A stretch of 64,000 nt of DNA, taken from the NCBI GenBank assembly GCA_025765615.1, contig JAIVFJ010000283.1, forward strand, positions 1 through 64,000, given 5' to 3'. Shown one piece after another: positions 30,956 through 42,581 of the stretch (positions within the stretch are counted from its first letter, which is position 1; every line of letters begins with the position of its first letter). The DNA comes from Zopfochytrium polystomum. Its lineage: Eukaryota > Chytridiomycota > Chytridiomycetes > Chytridiales > Chytridiaceae. Under the pieces are notes generated by a model. The model was not told the DNA's origin. It saw only the letters and a list, made by a program, of their open reading frames with translations, and did not search any database. The translations under genes were made by a program, and so were the position numbers.

Positions 30956-33812
30956 GGGAGATACGCCGGTGCGACTCGATAATGTGCTCGCGACGGAGGC
31001 TGGGCAGGTACGGGATACGGGTTTTGAGGCTGAAGGAGGAGGAGGGAAAGGGGGAGGGGGGGGGATGTTGCTGCTGCATCTGGTCAGGGGTTTGTGCGGC
31101 CAACACGCAAACACAAACAGTCCAGTGCGAGTCAAGAAAGGTGCCCACAAATTGGTTCGGGCTCAAATTTGACTGGTCCAATCTCGTTCACACTCGAATC
31201 TCGATTTTTTGTCAGAGAATCGATCACAGTAAATAAGCCCGCAGAGCGCAGCACATGGAGCGAATATCTCGCAGGCAGCTCCACAGGGTATAAAAGATGA
31301 ACTGCAGCCACACCCATCCCAATTTTGAATGTATAATCATCCATCTGACGGCAACGCCGGGGAAAAGACATCTGATGAGTCTACCAGGCGAGTGGGTTTG
31401 CTGCGTTTGCATCGAACAAGAAAACGTATCGAATCCTGAGCGTGGTGGAAAAACTGTTGCTAGTTTGTGCACGGAAACTCGATCAGACGAAAAAGTAAAA
31501 ACATTTCGATGGCCCACAGAAATTCTTATAAGGAATTGGATGGAAGTAGGTTCTGATATTCACGATGGGTCGAGCTGGCTCGGTCGTTGCACTCGCTGCT
31601 CCTGCCGCATCCCCCGCAACCTTGACCACGACCGGCTGTGGTGGAGTTCCAATAAAGGTGCGATGAGACACAAGCTGCCAAAGCTGCCGAGAGAGGGTGG
31701 TGTCAGAAGGATCGCCTATATCGTCTCAGCTGCAAGCTCCGGCGAAAGCTGAGAGAACGCTTAACGGCCAGGTGGCTGCCAATCCGTTTTGTTTGTGCGT
31801 TGTTCGTCCCTCCATATTTCTTTTCAGTGCTGAACTGGGCATTCTCAAATTGGTCGTTCCGCTTAGCGACGCACCTCGGGCTGTCTTTCCAATGGGTTTT
31901 GTTGCTGAAGTGAATGACAAAGCTTGTCGGTTTGGGACGAATTCAAACGAGTGTCTCTCCAGCCCTCCGACTTTCGGAGCGGAGATTCCCAGATTGGGGC
32001 CGCTTCTGACAGCGACCCAGGTAGAGTCATCCAAGTGTGTTCCCGAGTGCGCCTGTCCGCGGCAAGCCCCCGAACGCGCGAAGTTCCGCGATTACGAGAC
32101 CCTTGGAGGAAGTATTCAAGCTCTGTTTCCTTTGTTTATTTTCCTCTTTGACTCACTTTGTTAACAAACCCCTCTCTTTTCTCAATCTGCATTTTCAATT
32201 GTACCTCTAGCACCAACTGTAGTACCACCTTTAAGAGGTCAAAACGGGCAGCATCCAGTTCCATCCGCGCCTCCCCCAGCAGCCCCATGCTTCCGCCTCC
32301 CCAGCTAGAGAATGTCCGAAACATCCGAGCAAGCAAAGAGAGCGACAGCTGCAGCTCATGCAGCCACAGCAACCACCGACACCGTTCTCGTCTGCCCAGC
32401 GGCTCCCTTCGCCGAAATCGAAAATTGCGGAAAGTCCAAAAGTTCGCCCAATACTGCTAATAAATACCCAACAAAAAATGATTTTTCTCTGGTTTTCCTT
32501 TTAACACGGTGCATGTGCCCTGTTTTCCCCTTGCAGCCGGTGTCGTCCCGTTTTCTTTTCGCGCTTTGTGAATGCCGCCTGCTCGATGGTTTGTCCCGCC
32601 CAGACAATAAATTAATTGTCTTCTAAACAGCATGCAGTGAGCGAATAATAAGCGCGGTCCGCCAAAACTGAACGCTGTTAATTTTTGATACGGGTCGTTT
32701 CTTCAACTTTATGGGAAAAGCGGCGGCTATGTTTGTGTTTAGGGTCGGCTCCGTGCATCCTTCCTTGCCACCAACGAGGAAAGGGAGCTGCCGGGACGCG
32801 GCCCCGATCGACAGTCCGCTTTTTCAAAGACGGCGACTCGAGAAAAAAAAGAAAAGAAAAGAAAAAATACACAGCCGTGGCTTGGTGTCGGCCCAACAAG
32901 CAACAGAGCAGAGGAATACTTCGGAGAGCTGACCTGCTTGAAAGAAAAACCACCCAACGAACAAGCAACAAGAAGAATACGGTCTTGAACACAACAAGAA
33001 CCCAGGGGTGGGGAGGGGAGTGCACTCAGGAGAAAACAAAGAAAACGTCACGAGGTTCTATCAACCGATTTTTCCCTTTCCTTTCCCGCGGGCACACATG
33101 CGTCCCTTCCTTCGTTGGTCGTTCGGGGAGGACCACCATCCACACCGCACCACCCCACCACCGCACAGCACACACACACTACAACAGAGAGGCGCAACAA
33201 CGGGGCACTGGCGAAAAGAGAGGTGGGGAAGGACAGAGACGAGAGTATCCGCACAGCGGCATCAACGCCCAATGGAGGAGGAAATCAAAGGGGATGGTTA
33301 GGGGGGAATAGAGGCTTCAAGCAAAAGAAGGGTTCGAGTTCGTGTGTGGCTGAAATCGAGCAACAGCCCCGCTGCAGCTGGGCAACCTCGTTGTGTGAAA
33401 GAAAAAGGGGAGGCAACGCAACAAGCAGAGACTCAGGAACAACAAAAAAAGAGTGAGAAAAGTAGTCGTCAACAGGAAAAGGACAAGAAAAAAAACAAAA
33501 GTAAACCGAAACGGATAGAAACGAGAGAGGGCGGGAATCTGGGTGTCACCGAACAGGAGGACCCCAAGTTTAGAACGAGAGAGACAGAAGGGATAGACGG
33601 CCAACAAAAATTAAAGAGCAAACAAAGTACCCAACAAGGGAACAGCCGCGGACGAGAAGAGAGGAGATGTTTAGGCATAGCAACACATCATAGAGGGAGG
33701 AGACGGCAGTCACTTTCCCGCTAATCACATCTGAGCAACAAGAATAACGACGAAAAGGTCAAGCAACACGTCAAACAGGTCGCAGTTGCGAATGAACAAG
33801 AACGCATTAAGC
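30956..33812. other. Long intergenic interval, no confident gene
   Basis: Two plus-strand TATA-like sites (TATAAAAG at 31289 and TTATAAGG near 31525) precede short ATG frames at 31375 and 31564, and a 104-codon frame lies at 32312-32626. A minus-strand frame at 32136-32372 has coiled-coil-like LDAARFDLLKVVLQLVLEVQ. None can be assigned. From 32650 to 33812 the sequence is purine-rich plus-strand DNA forming the 3' flank of the Tag1-like gene. Small or spliced genes may be hidden here. Confidence 0.4.
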
Positions 33813-36686
33813 TTAAGCGTTGATGGTCAAACCAGCGGTGGTCTGGTTGTAGTTCAAGGGCACCGCAAAGCCTGCTCCAGCCGCTCCACCCAGCACTCCC
33901 CCGAGCGTGACGCGAACCGAAACTATCAGTGACCCGGCCGCAAAGCTCTGCAGCAGAGCGCGGTTCGTGTTCAATCCGTTCTGTCCGATCAGGTTCAGGT
34001 TGGTCGTCACTGTGGTGGTGGCGTTGGACTTTGCCGGCACCGACAGACCTTCGTAGGCGGCAGCTGTTCCCGAGGGAGTTGTGGAGACCTCGATCAAACC
34101 AATGTCGGTGGACACGGTCGTTACGGGATCCACCCACGTCACCGTGCCGTTCGTCAACGAAGTGAGCGAAAGAGTGGTGTCGAACGGGTTGAACAGGGTC
34201 ATCGTGGTGCGTCCAGTGGCGTTGAAGAACGAGTTCAACGAAACGTCAAGCCTCGCCTGCTTCACAACTGTGTCCGTGTTCACCGGAATCTGGAGCGAGT
34301 CGATAGACACGTTTGAAAGGGCGGCGTTAAGCGCGCGGTTTGTTCCTGCGGAACCAGAGTAGCCAGCAAGGGTCAGCGGGACAGTTTGCGACGTCAGGAA
34401 ACGCGAAAGCAAATCCGAAACGGCTGTTTGGCTGGCCGCCGTTGGATTGCTAATCGCAATGGTAGAATTGAATGTGGTTGCGGTGCTCCGAGGCAGAGTA
34501 AGAGCCGTTATGGAAAGGTTACCGACTGTGGTGCCAGCAGAAAGTGGGTAGTTCACATTCAGGTTCACAGCGCCCATCGTGAGGAGTGTGGTGGACGGGT
34601 TGGTCAACGTGAGCGAAGACGTAACAAATAGCGTGGTCGGGTTTCCACCGGTTACTTGGAATAACGGGATGGCAGAACCCGTTTTAAATCCCTTCAACGG
34701 TTCAACGCCGTACTGAGTGGTCCTGTTGGCAGTCGGCAAAGGGATTTTTAAAAGAGCAATTTGGCCGATTTTGGTCGATAAGGTATAGTTGCTAAGACCG
34801 TCTACCCCGAGGTTGACAGTGCTGTTGCTGTTGATAATGTCCACGACCCAGTTCTGGTACGCAGTGTAGGAGTCGTTTACAACCAACTGCTTTGGTGCAA
34901 GTGACGAAATGATGGAGCTTCGGTTGCTTCCAGCTGGTGGGGGCCATGATCCGGTGGAATTCGCTTCGGCACCAACCCTTTGCCCCACATTGTCCTTGTA
35001 GGTCAAATTCAAGCCACTGGTGACGCTTACGACATCGAAGGGGAAGTTGAATTTGAATCCAAAGTTGGTTGTGGCATTGTCGAAGCCCAATAGCGGAAGG
35101 TTGTCAGTTGCCGTTGTGAAGTCAAGGGATGGTCTCGCCAGCTCAAGCGACTGAACAAAGCTATTTGCAGAATCGGTAGGAATGAAGGGAAGAGTCAGGT
35201 TGAAAGATTGGAGAGCTTCATTGATCCAATCAATTGTCGGAATTTTGGAGCCGAAGTCGGTTTGAACAAGACCCGTCAACGCAAGGCTGTAGTTCTTGCT
35301 CCCAAGGAACGTGTTAAAGAGGGACGTGATCAATTCCTTCGTGTTGCCCCCGTTTTTATCGATTGGGTCGATTGCTCCAATGAAAGGGAAAGGATTAGCG
35401 CCCGTTTTAAGACTCCAGCTGTGAACAATAGCACCACCGACAGTGGTGAGGGAAGAGTTTGTTGCACTGTCGGTCACGTTAACGAGACCGTTGGCAGGGA
35501 GCGACAGGTTGAATCGACAATCGCCCAAGTCAAGAGTGAATGGAGATGGATTGTTAATGAGAACCGTGAGATTCGCCTTGATGCCCGTAAATGGATCCGT
35601 GGCGTTATCCAAAAGATCCCAAGCGACAACACCGCTGCCAGCGAATTGGTTGATTCCATTGAAACCGAAACCCTTGTTCGAGATTGTTCCACTCACGAAG
35701 ATTCCTCCGAACACCTTAACCTCAACGGCGGAGTTCAAGGCGAGATCAAGGCGGTCGCGAATGAAGAGATCCTTCGCAAAGTCGCCAAGAGCAGTGCCGG
35801 AAGCATACGTCGCAGGGAAGCTCGAACTGAAGGTGGCAGTGCCATCCGAGTTGATGCCGATGTTACCGGGGTTGTTGATAGTGAAGACTTTGGTTCCATT
35901 ATAAGTAACGTCAATGTCGGATGTGAACCTCAACCACTGAGTGAAACTCGCAAAGCCCGAAAATTGCGAGTCAAGGGCAATAGTAAAACTCGAGGTCGTC
36001 GGCGCGCTCAATTGAACGGAGTTGACACCGAACGATGAATTGTTGATGGCGAGCTCTGCGAGTGTGGACATGCCAGCGTTAGGAAATTGCGGTCCCCAAG
36101 CCGAAGACAGTACGGAGATATACTTACGCACGACACGAGGAAGAATAACCCAAATGACGACGGGAATCATGACAGCGGCAATGATGAAGACAATACCAGC
36201 GCAGACGAAGCATACAATCCTCCTACGACGGGTCCAAAACGTCCGCTTCACACCCTGGCCTGGCGTCAGCTGCGAAGACGACTGCACCTGGCCGCCCGAA
36301 CCCGAGCCTGATGAGGACGTGGCAGCAGCAGCGGCGCTGCCGCCCAGGCCTGGGTACGGCTCAGCCCTCCGGCGAGGGGTGGAGGGAGTCTTTCCGGTGT
36401 CTGACGAGGAGGCCAGCGCCGGCTGCGATGGTGGCTGCGAAGCCGGCTGCGATGCGCTGTACCCCGATTCCGAGCCGCCATAGGAGGCCTCTGTAGGCGC
36501 AAAGGAGTCTGAAGAAGGTGGATGGCGGTCGTAGGTGGGAGAAACGGAAGTGATGATGAGAGGCAAGGCTGGAAGGAATGCTTGCTACTTATCACAGAAC
36601 GTCCATTCCTCCAGAGCCAGCACACCTCCCTCCCCCATCCCACTCGACATCCCACTTCAGCACGTACCAGGATTCCTGGAAGTCAT
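33813..36686 (-). CDS. Tag1-like DUF3712 vacuolar membrane protein
   Basis: Two exons: a 19-nt first exon at 36686-36668 (MTSRNP plus one base) and 36568-33813, separated by a 99-nt GT-AG intron, giving 924 aa. The long frame itself has no ATG before the membrane segment, and the micro-exon supplies a start in the correct phase. The cytoplasmic N-terminus is Ser/Pro/Gln-rich (about 125 aa). One transmembrane helix follows the basic RRRR motif (IVCFVCAGIVFIIAAVMIPV). The rest is lumenal, built of repeated LEA2/immunoglobulin-like DUF3712 units with dozens of N-glycosylation sites. Yeast Tag1 sits in the vacuolar membrane, controls V-ATPase activity and helps end autophagy. The same topology makes that a reasonable role here. 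Confidence 0.88.
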
Positions 36687-37486
36687 GGCGATGATTAAGA
36701 GAGCGTCAGCGATCCGCCAGAGGGTCTGCGGTCAACAGAAGGTCGAGGGCGAATCGGGAGATGCAAGTCTACGCAGGGACCGTGTGGGTGAGCGGTTGCC
36801 CTGTCTTCTAGGTGTAACTGGAGGGGCAGTGGGTGGGGAGAAGAAGGGATTTTTGAATACGAAAAAGGAAGTGGGGGGGTTTGCTCGGATTCCTTTGGCG
36901 CTTCAGCGTCGCGCGATGCCGGCAACCGTTGCTGTCAGTCTGTTTCTCCTCTTCCTTCTCTTTTTTTTTTTTTGTCGTTTTCCCCAAAACGGGAAGAGAA
37001 AGGAAAGGAATTAGGTGAAAATGTGGAGACAGAAAATTTTTTCTCCGCGTGTTGTCTTTCCCAAGTGGGTCCTTTCCTGACTGCGCAACACTGCCCAGAC
37101 GAGGAGTGAGTAAAAGTGTGGAGAGACATCCAGACAGACTGATAGACAGACAGCCGCCCAATCAGAAAGAAAGAAAGAAAGAGATGGCAACAAAAAACAA
37201 GGTTTGTTGCGCAACCAAATTGGAGCGAGAGCGGCAGTGACGAAATGTATTCTCCTCATCATCGTCCAGAGGCAGGCACCCACTGGAAGTGCGCCGACCT
37301 GGGCTGGGAGGGAGGTCTTGCGCAGCGCGTTGTCCCGAAAATGAAACTAATAATGAAGAAGGACTACGCAATATCCAGAAAATTTGGCCTTGTCCAAACC
37401 CTCCTTTGAACCAAAAATGCGGAAAATGGAACCTAAATATTCCACCCAATGAAGTCACAAAAAAATGAGAGCAAGAAAAGTATAAA
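36687..37486. other. Intergenic
   Basis: Promoter side of the Tag1-like gene. It contains a T-run (36960-36973), a degenerate CAGACAGA/GATAGACA stretch near 37126-37152 and an AAGA repeat near 37165-37182. No gene seen. Confidence 0.5.
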
Positions 37487-37544
37487 AAGGGAACGGCCAC
37501 ATCCAGAATCCCCCCAGTAAGTGACGAAAAGACTCCCCTTGAAC
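37487..37544 (+). repeat. MULE terminal repeat, copy A
   Basis: Begins AAGGGAACGGCCACATCCAG and matches 16686-16743. It lies about 155 bp before the transposase ATG. No reverse-complement partner is visible downstream of 39424, so the right-hand end of this copy is probably lost. Confidence 0.8.
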
Positions 37545-37698
37545 CAATTTTCTTTCTTTTTCCACTTTTTCGTTCTTTGTTGCTTTTATATATAATCTGA
37601 ATGAGAGACAGTTGCTTTTATGGAAGGCAAGGGACAGATGATCCAGACAGCCCCTCCAGACAATGTCGTCTTGAAACCAGACAGAGCGGGTCGAGTAC

Positions 37699-39424
37699 AT
37701 GACACACCATGCAATCGAGAACAGTTACCATGTGAAGATCACGAACAGCGGTGCCAATAGGGTGCAGATCAATTGCATGCAAGGTGGAAGCTATCAAAAA
37801 CGTGACTATCGATCAGGCGAAGACATCAACCATCGCCCAAACACCAGTACTCGTTTGGTTGACTGTCCATTCAAGCTGAATGGTAGGCTCATTGGATCAG
37901 GGCTGGATTGTGGGCTTTGGATTGTTGTAACGAACAGCTCACATACCTGCTCAATCGAGGTCTACGATCACTTCCAGCTGCAATCTGGAGGCTTTATCAC
38001 ACTTGTCGTCGACGGGGTTGGAAACGGGCTCGTTCTCAACTCACTTCGATCCAGATTCCCAGGCATCCTCCTAAGGTCAAAAGACGTCGCGAATATGCAG
38101 GAAAAGCTGCGAATGGAGGAGCGTGGGGGGCAGACTTCAATGGAGGCGCTTCTACAACGACTCCAGGCAACTGGCTACCACAACTTGTTTCAGCTGGATC
38201 CCTGCAAAAATTGTGTCCAACACCTCTTCTCTGCATCTCGTTCTATTGAGAACTTTCGCGCTCGATCTTCAGTTTTTCTGATGGATTGTACTTACAAAAC
38301 CAACAAGTTTCAGCCTCCACTGCTTAATATCGTTACGGTTTCGGAAAATGGCCAGACCCTAGATGTAGCATTTGTTTTTTTGTGTTGGGAGGAGGTGGAG
38401 GACTATATGTGGGCGCTTCAGCAGCTTTCAAATTTGCTTGATGGACGAGTTCCTTGTGTCGTGCTCACCGACTTTGATGAATTCATTACAAGTCTTTCCG
38501 TCGTCGAGCAATTTTCTTTGTCGCTGCCACATCAATAAGAATGTTCTTGCAAACGTAAAGCCTATGTTCACTGGCGCTGGTGCAGGGGAAAAGTTCGAGA
38601 CCTTCTTGAAGGAATGGACTGCAGCGACCAATTCCAAATCTTTGGAGGAGTTCTCAGTTGCCATGTCTCGCTTGCGAAGACGAGCCAGCAGTAGTCAGCT
38701 ATGCCGAAAAGTGGTTGGAGCATAAGGAGTGCTTCATCGATGCATGGACCGACTTGAAGCTGCATCTTGGGAATACTGCTACATCTCGTGTCGAAGAAAA
38801 TCACTCAGTGGTCAAAAATTATCTTGGACAGTCCAACAACGACCTCCTTGGCGCATTTCTATGCATTGAACGCTATTTGTCTCACCAGTACAAACGAGAG
38901 CTAGACCTGAGGGCCACGAACTTAACAACCTTTGCCTTTCTTTCATTGTTTCCTTGGACCTGGCCTCACAACAATATCCCACTACGCTCTGGACTTAATT
39001 CTATTGCAGATACAAGAAGAAGGAGCTACCGCTGAGTGCAATGGTCGCCTTCGAGCATCATTTGATCTCCCATGGGTTCACGAAATTTCTGTGGCCATGC
39101 ACAAGTGGGAGGGCAATCACCATGGAAGACGTTCACCCACATTGGCGCATTTTCAATAAGGTCATTCAACCCGTGCACATGATGCCTCTCTCGTCCCTCG
39201 ACAAACAGCTTGCGGCTGTTTTGGAGGTTGCCGCTGATATGCCAGTGACGACAAAGCAGCGTTTCCTCGAGCAATCCCAAGCAATTGTTGACAGTTGGCC
39301 AAAGTCCGGAAAGCCAAGGCAGCTGGCGGCAAAAGCGACGATTCGCATTCCCAGCAGCTTTGAGCTCGTGGAGAATGATTGTGCCTGGCAAAGTCTGTTT
39401 GGGTTCGTCAAACCATGCGGATAA
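37699..39424 (+). pseudogene. FAR1/MULE transposase, frameshifted
   Basis: The first frame runs from the ATG at 37699 to 38538. It has a FAR1-type zinc-binding N-terminus (NCMQGGSYQKR, STRLVDCPFKLNGRL) and the start of the MULE DDE domain (SVFLMDCTYKTNKFQPPLL with the first Asp, and PCVVLTDFDEFI with the second). Frame 2 (to about 38690) continues with CRCHINKNVLANVKPMF, the conserved C-x-x-H region, and frame 3 with KWLEHKECFIDAWTDLKL, then the ENHSVVKNYL motif. A further frame carries the C-terminal SSLDKQLAAVLEVAADMP block to the TAA at 39422-39424. At least three frame changes make it inactive as it stands. Short introns are conceivable at one junction but not at all of them. Confidence 0.8.
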
Positions 39425-39511
39425 GTGACTAGGCCCGGAATTTCGAAAAAAAAAGAGAAAGAAAAAAAAATAATAAAATAAAACAATAAACGAAAAAAAT
39501 AAAGACACAAG

Positions 39512-40318
39512 ATGCTCCAGAGCGACCCAGCGCAGCGGCGACAGCGGCGACAGCGGCCCCCTCAGCAGCAGCACCTGCTGGAGCAGGCGGCGCCAGCTAC
39601 CTACGCCACTGCTCTCCGCACACAGAAACCACCCACGACATTCCCTACAGTTCGGAGCAAGCAGCGCAAAAGGCGCGGCAACTCGGCGCCCTCCACTCGC
39701 AGCAACACCGCCGCGGTTGCCTCCACAGCCGATCCACCTCATCCAGTCACACCAGCAGCCGTTGCAGCGGAACAGCGCTCATCCAACAACGCCAAAAGTG
39801 CATTGGAGCCCTCTCCGGCGGCAACCCCAGCTCCTGCATCTCAGTCCATCACGCCCCCAAAGCCGTCGCAGCCTGCCGCGTCCCCCTCTCCCTCACCCCC
39901 GCGGCCCGCGGCTCCCCTTCCGCGTCTGCAACTCCCCCGCGGCGTGTGCGTCAAAGTCGCCCACCTCCGCCCGCGCTTCGACAACCTGCAGGCCTGGCGC
40001 AGCCACCCGGGCCACGTGCTCGTCACACGCGCCGGCCGCATCTTCATCACGGACCCGGAGACGCGCAAGAGCCGGCCGTACGTTTACGAGGCGAGCCCCT
40101 GGGCCAACCCGTTCAAGCTGTCGCAGTACTCGCTGCAAGAGTCGCTCCGCCGCTTTCGCGCGCACCTCGAGGAGCTGCTGAAGGACCCGGGCACGTTGAA
40201 CGCGTTTTTGGAACTGAAGGATGCACAAGAGATTGGGTGCTTTTGCGAGCCGGGGAGCGACTGCCACCGGAACGTTATTTTGGACGTTCTTAGGAGACGC
40301 TTGTCGGGGTTGGAATGA
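39512..40318 (+). CDS. DUF4326 domain protein
   Basis: Predicted 268 aa, single exon from the ATG at 39512. The N-terminal 145 residues are low-complexity Gln/Arg then Pro/Ala/Ser. The C-terminal 120 residues form a DUF4326 domain: a basic start (VCVKVAHLRPRFDN), then YEASPWANPFKLSQYSLQES, matching the family's W-x-N-P-F motif, then RRFRAHLEELL, FLELKDAQEIGCFCEPGSDC and HRNVILDVL. The cluster G-C-F-C-x-P-G-x-x-C-H suggests a metal or nucleotide site. The domain occurs widely in phages, bacteria and eukaryotes; its biochemical role is unknown to me. The gene begins about 90 bp after the MULE copy, so its promoter may contain transposon sequence. Confidence 0.8.
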   Translation: MLQSDPAQRRQRRQRPPQQQHLLEQAAPATYATALRTQKPPTTFPTVRSKQRKRRGNSAPSTRSNTAAVASTADPPHPVTPAAVAAEQRSSNNAKSALEPSPAATPAPASQSITPPKPSQPAASPSPSPPRPAAPLPRLQLPRGVCVKVAHLRPRFDNLQAWRSHPGHVLVTRAGRIFITDPETRKSRPYVYEASPWANPFKLSQYSLQESLRRFRAHLEELLKDPGTLNAFLELKDAQEIGCFCEPGSDCHRNVILDVLRRRLSGLE

Positions 40319-40591
40319 GTGGGCTTCCCAGGTTTTGGTTTTTTTTTTTTTTTTTTGGATGATGAGCGATGAGATCGAACTACATTGAAATAAACGTAAT
40401 TATTTCGTCGATGGTTGCAGTGCGATATTGATGAGCCGATCGTTGCTTGATGATGCTGTGTCTTCCCGCTGCACCCAATTTGGTCCCTTGGGAAAAGAAA
40501 GCTGTGGGGTCCACGCCCAACTTCGCCACCAACCCCACACTTGTGGGGTGACAGGCGGAAGAACTGTCTTTTCGAACGCGCGAGATCAACC

Positions 40592-41812
40592 ATGGTGGAA
40601 CTCAAAGGTGAGCACGCCGTCCAAACGTGCTGACGATGCAGAGCTGTTCTGAAAACGCACCATCTTGCTCCTCACTATCAGATTGCTACTTCGCGCAGCT
40701 GCAGTTTTGTGCAGAGCATTACGTCCCCGGACTGGACACATTTGGTGAGGACTTTATTGATTCAGTCGTTTCATCGTGTTTGATCTAACGCTTGGATTAT
40801 CTGGTTAGGCCAGATTCTCACGTGCGTTTCATTAGTTTCAATCGCATTGGGAGTCCTCTTGATCGGAGTGTCCACGCTCCATCGAGAAACCAAGGCGAAA
40901 CTCTTGAACGCCCGTGCTGCACCCCCCATCTTCGTTTTCAGCCAATTCGAGTGGTTTGTCGTCCTATTCACCATCTCGAACACGATCTCGGGAGTCGCCT
41001 TGGCCATCGCTTCATTCGCCGGAACCAGCTCTACAGTATTTCTGTGTTGTACGGGTGTTTTCCCCCTGTGAAGAACCAGATCACTTTTTAACAACGACAT
41101 TTTTTTCGCGACCCAGATCGCTCATGGGCCTTCGAAGCCTCCTTGTATTCGTGGCGACGCTCGTCTTCGTCGACATCGTCCTGAGATCCGTGGATCTGCA
41201 GACCCCCTTCATCAGGCGCCTGCGCACCCGCTTCCTCCCCAGCCTTGTCATACCCGTGCTTGGAACGTTCGCATTCACCGTCTACCAAGCCCGCTACTCG
41301 GACTACTCGCACGCCCACGCGGACGAGGAGCCGTGGCTGGTTGACCGCTACCACCACATCATGGCGGCGTCCTCCGTGCTGTACATCCTCTGCTGGCTTT
41401 TGATGCTCGTGCTTGTCCTCGTCGGCCGCCACGCGTACTCGCAGCAGCTGTTCCTTCTGATGCGGCCCACCTTCCGGTCGGCCGTCGTTCGCAAGCGGCC
41501 GAGCTTTCGGTTTTACGAAGAGCGAAAGTGGGGGCTGCGCGCTGTTAGCGACGGCGCCGGCGGCGGCGGCGCACGTGGAGAAGCGGAGCTGGAGGCGCTC
41601 CTGGACGCTGTCGAGGCAGCGAATTACGCGCTGAACTGGTTCGCGGCGGCGATTGGCCTTTTTGTGGTGTACAACGTTGCGTATTCTTTGATGGTGCTCC
41701 TTTACTCGGGTGCGCCGCCCATGTTTTGGTACTTGACGATGTTCGTCAACTTTGCGTAAGTCGACATCCTCGCTAGTGTGCTTGTTGGCTCTAATGCTTT
41801 ATTTTGTTTCTT

Positions 41813-41897
<85 letters not shown>

Positions 41898-42137
41898 GGC
41901 ACCTGTGCTTGTGCATTTGTGCGGGACTGTTGGCATGTTGGCAGGTCTCCCTTTGTGATCTCGATCCCGCTCTTCCTCTTCTTTTTCCTCCGGATGACTC
42001 GCAAGCTGTTCAGGCTCGTGCGCGAAGACGCACGTCAACGGGGCCAGATTGCGGTGGGAGTGGGGCCACCAGCCGCCTCAAGTGATGACGGTCCCGTCCC
42101 GGCGAACCAGCTTCCGGTGATGCACGTTGGCCCGTAA
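40592..42137 (+). CDS. Multi-spanning membrane protein of unknown family
   Basis: Five-exon model: 40592-40607, 40682-40744, 40809-41043, 41117-41755 and 41945-42137, giving 381 aa with a continuous frame. Hydrophobic segments occur at about residues 28-46 (ILTCVSLVSIALGVLLIG), 70-100, 110-125 (LLVFVATLVFVDIVL), 140-155, 180-205 (YILCWLLMLVLVLVG), 265-285 and 320-335 (FVISIPLFLFFFL). This suggests seven or so transmembrane helices and a cytoplasmic tail. The layout resembles a receptor or fungal 7TM protein, but no signature motif is visible. The third donor (GTGTTG) is weak and was chosen only because it is the one that keeps phase. Intron 4 contains a long (CA)n repeat. Confidence 0.65.
41818..41895. 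repeat. (CA)n microsatellite inside an intron
   Basis: A perfect (CA)n tract of 39 units occupying much of the 189-nt fourth intron of the membrane-protein gene. Confidence 0.97.
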
Positions 42138-42143
42138 ATTCTT

Positions 42144-42162
42144 TTTTTTTTTTTTTTTTTTT
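42144..42162. repeat. Poly(dT) run after the membrane-protein gene
   Basis: A run of 19 T residues starting seven bases after the stop codon of the preceding gene. The 420 bp from here to the metalloprotease ATG at 42582 contain further A-runs and a pyrimidine/purine-rich promoter, but no gene. Confidence 0.9.
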
Positions 42163-42581
42163 GTGGAATGGACTCGCTCGATCGAGACAATGTTTAATAC
42201 ACGAATATGTTTGAGAACGATGACGCATTGTTTGATTCTTCCAGAAAAGGAGAAAAGGAGAAAAAAGGAGGACCCTACGCCACCCGCCTTGTTCTGGGAA
42301 TGCGGCCCACCCTTTTGCCTCTCTTGTCTTCTTCGTTCTTCCTCAAAAAGGAAAAAACGGCGAAAGGAGGCGTCGAGTGAAAGAAAAAAAAAAAAAATAT
42401 GCGCGTCGCCGAGGCCACCTCCATCACCGCCCTGACACCGTCCGTTGTCGCCGTCGGCTCTGTCGGCACCCGTCACGAGCGCGAGGGCCACCGCGGCGGC
42501 GGCGGCTTCGGCAGTGTCAGACGCCGACAAAGACGACGACAAGCACGCGCACGAGCAGCAGTGCGGGCCACCGTCGTCAAC

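Larger units (their letters stand above)
37487..39424 (+). mobile_element. MULE-type DNA transposon, copy A
   Basis: Left terminal repeat followed by a FAR1-type transposase gene in three frames. The element body ends near 39424, and an A-rich stretch (39445-39510) follows. It is the more complete of two copies in the window. Confidence 0.8.

Noticed and set aside
30369..31181. Minus-strand frame with a Gln/Arg run of about 20
   Set aside because: A shifted reading of the same trinucleotide tract; the frame needed to reach the F-box is the Ser/Gly one.
33929..36483. Several plus-strand frames opposite the Tag1-like gene (up to 276 codons)
   Set aside because: Antisense shadows of a long open gene.
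41799..42038. Cys-Val repeat proteins in the (CA)n region
   Set aside because: Translation of a microsatellite within an intron.
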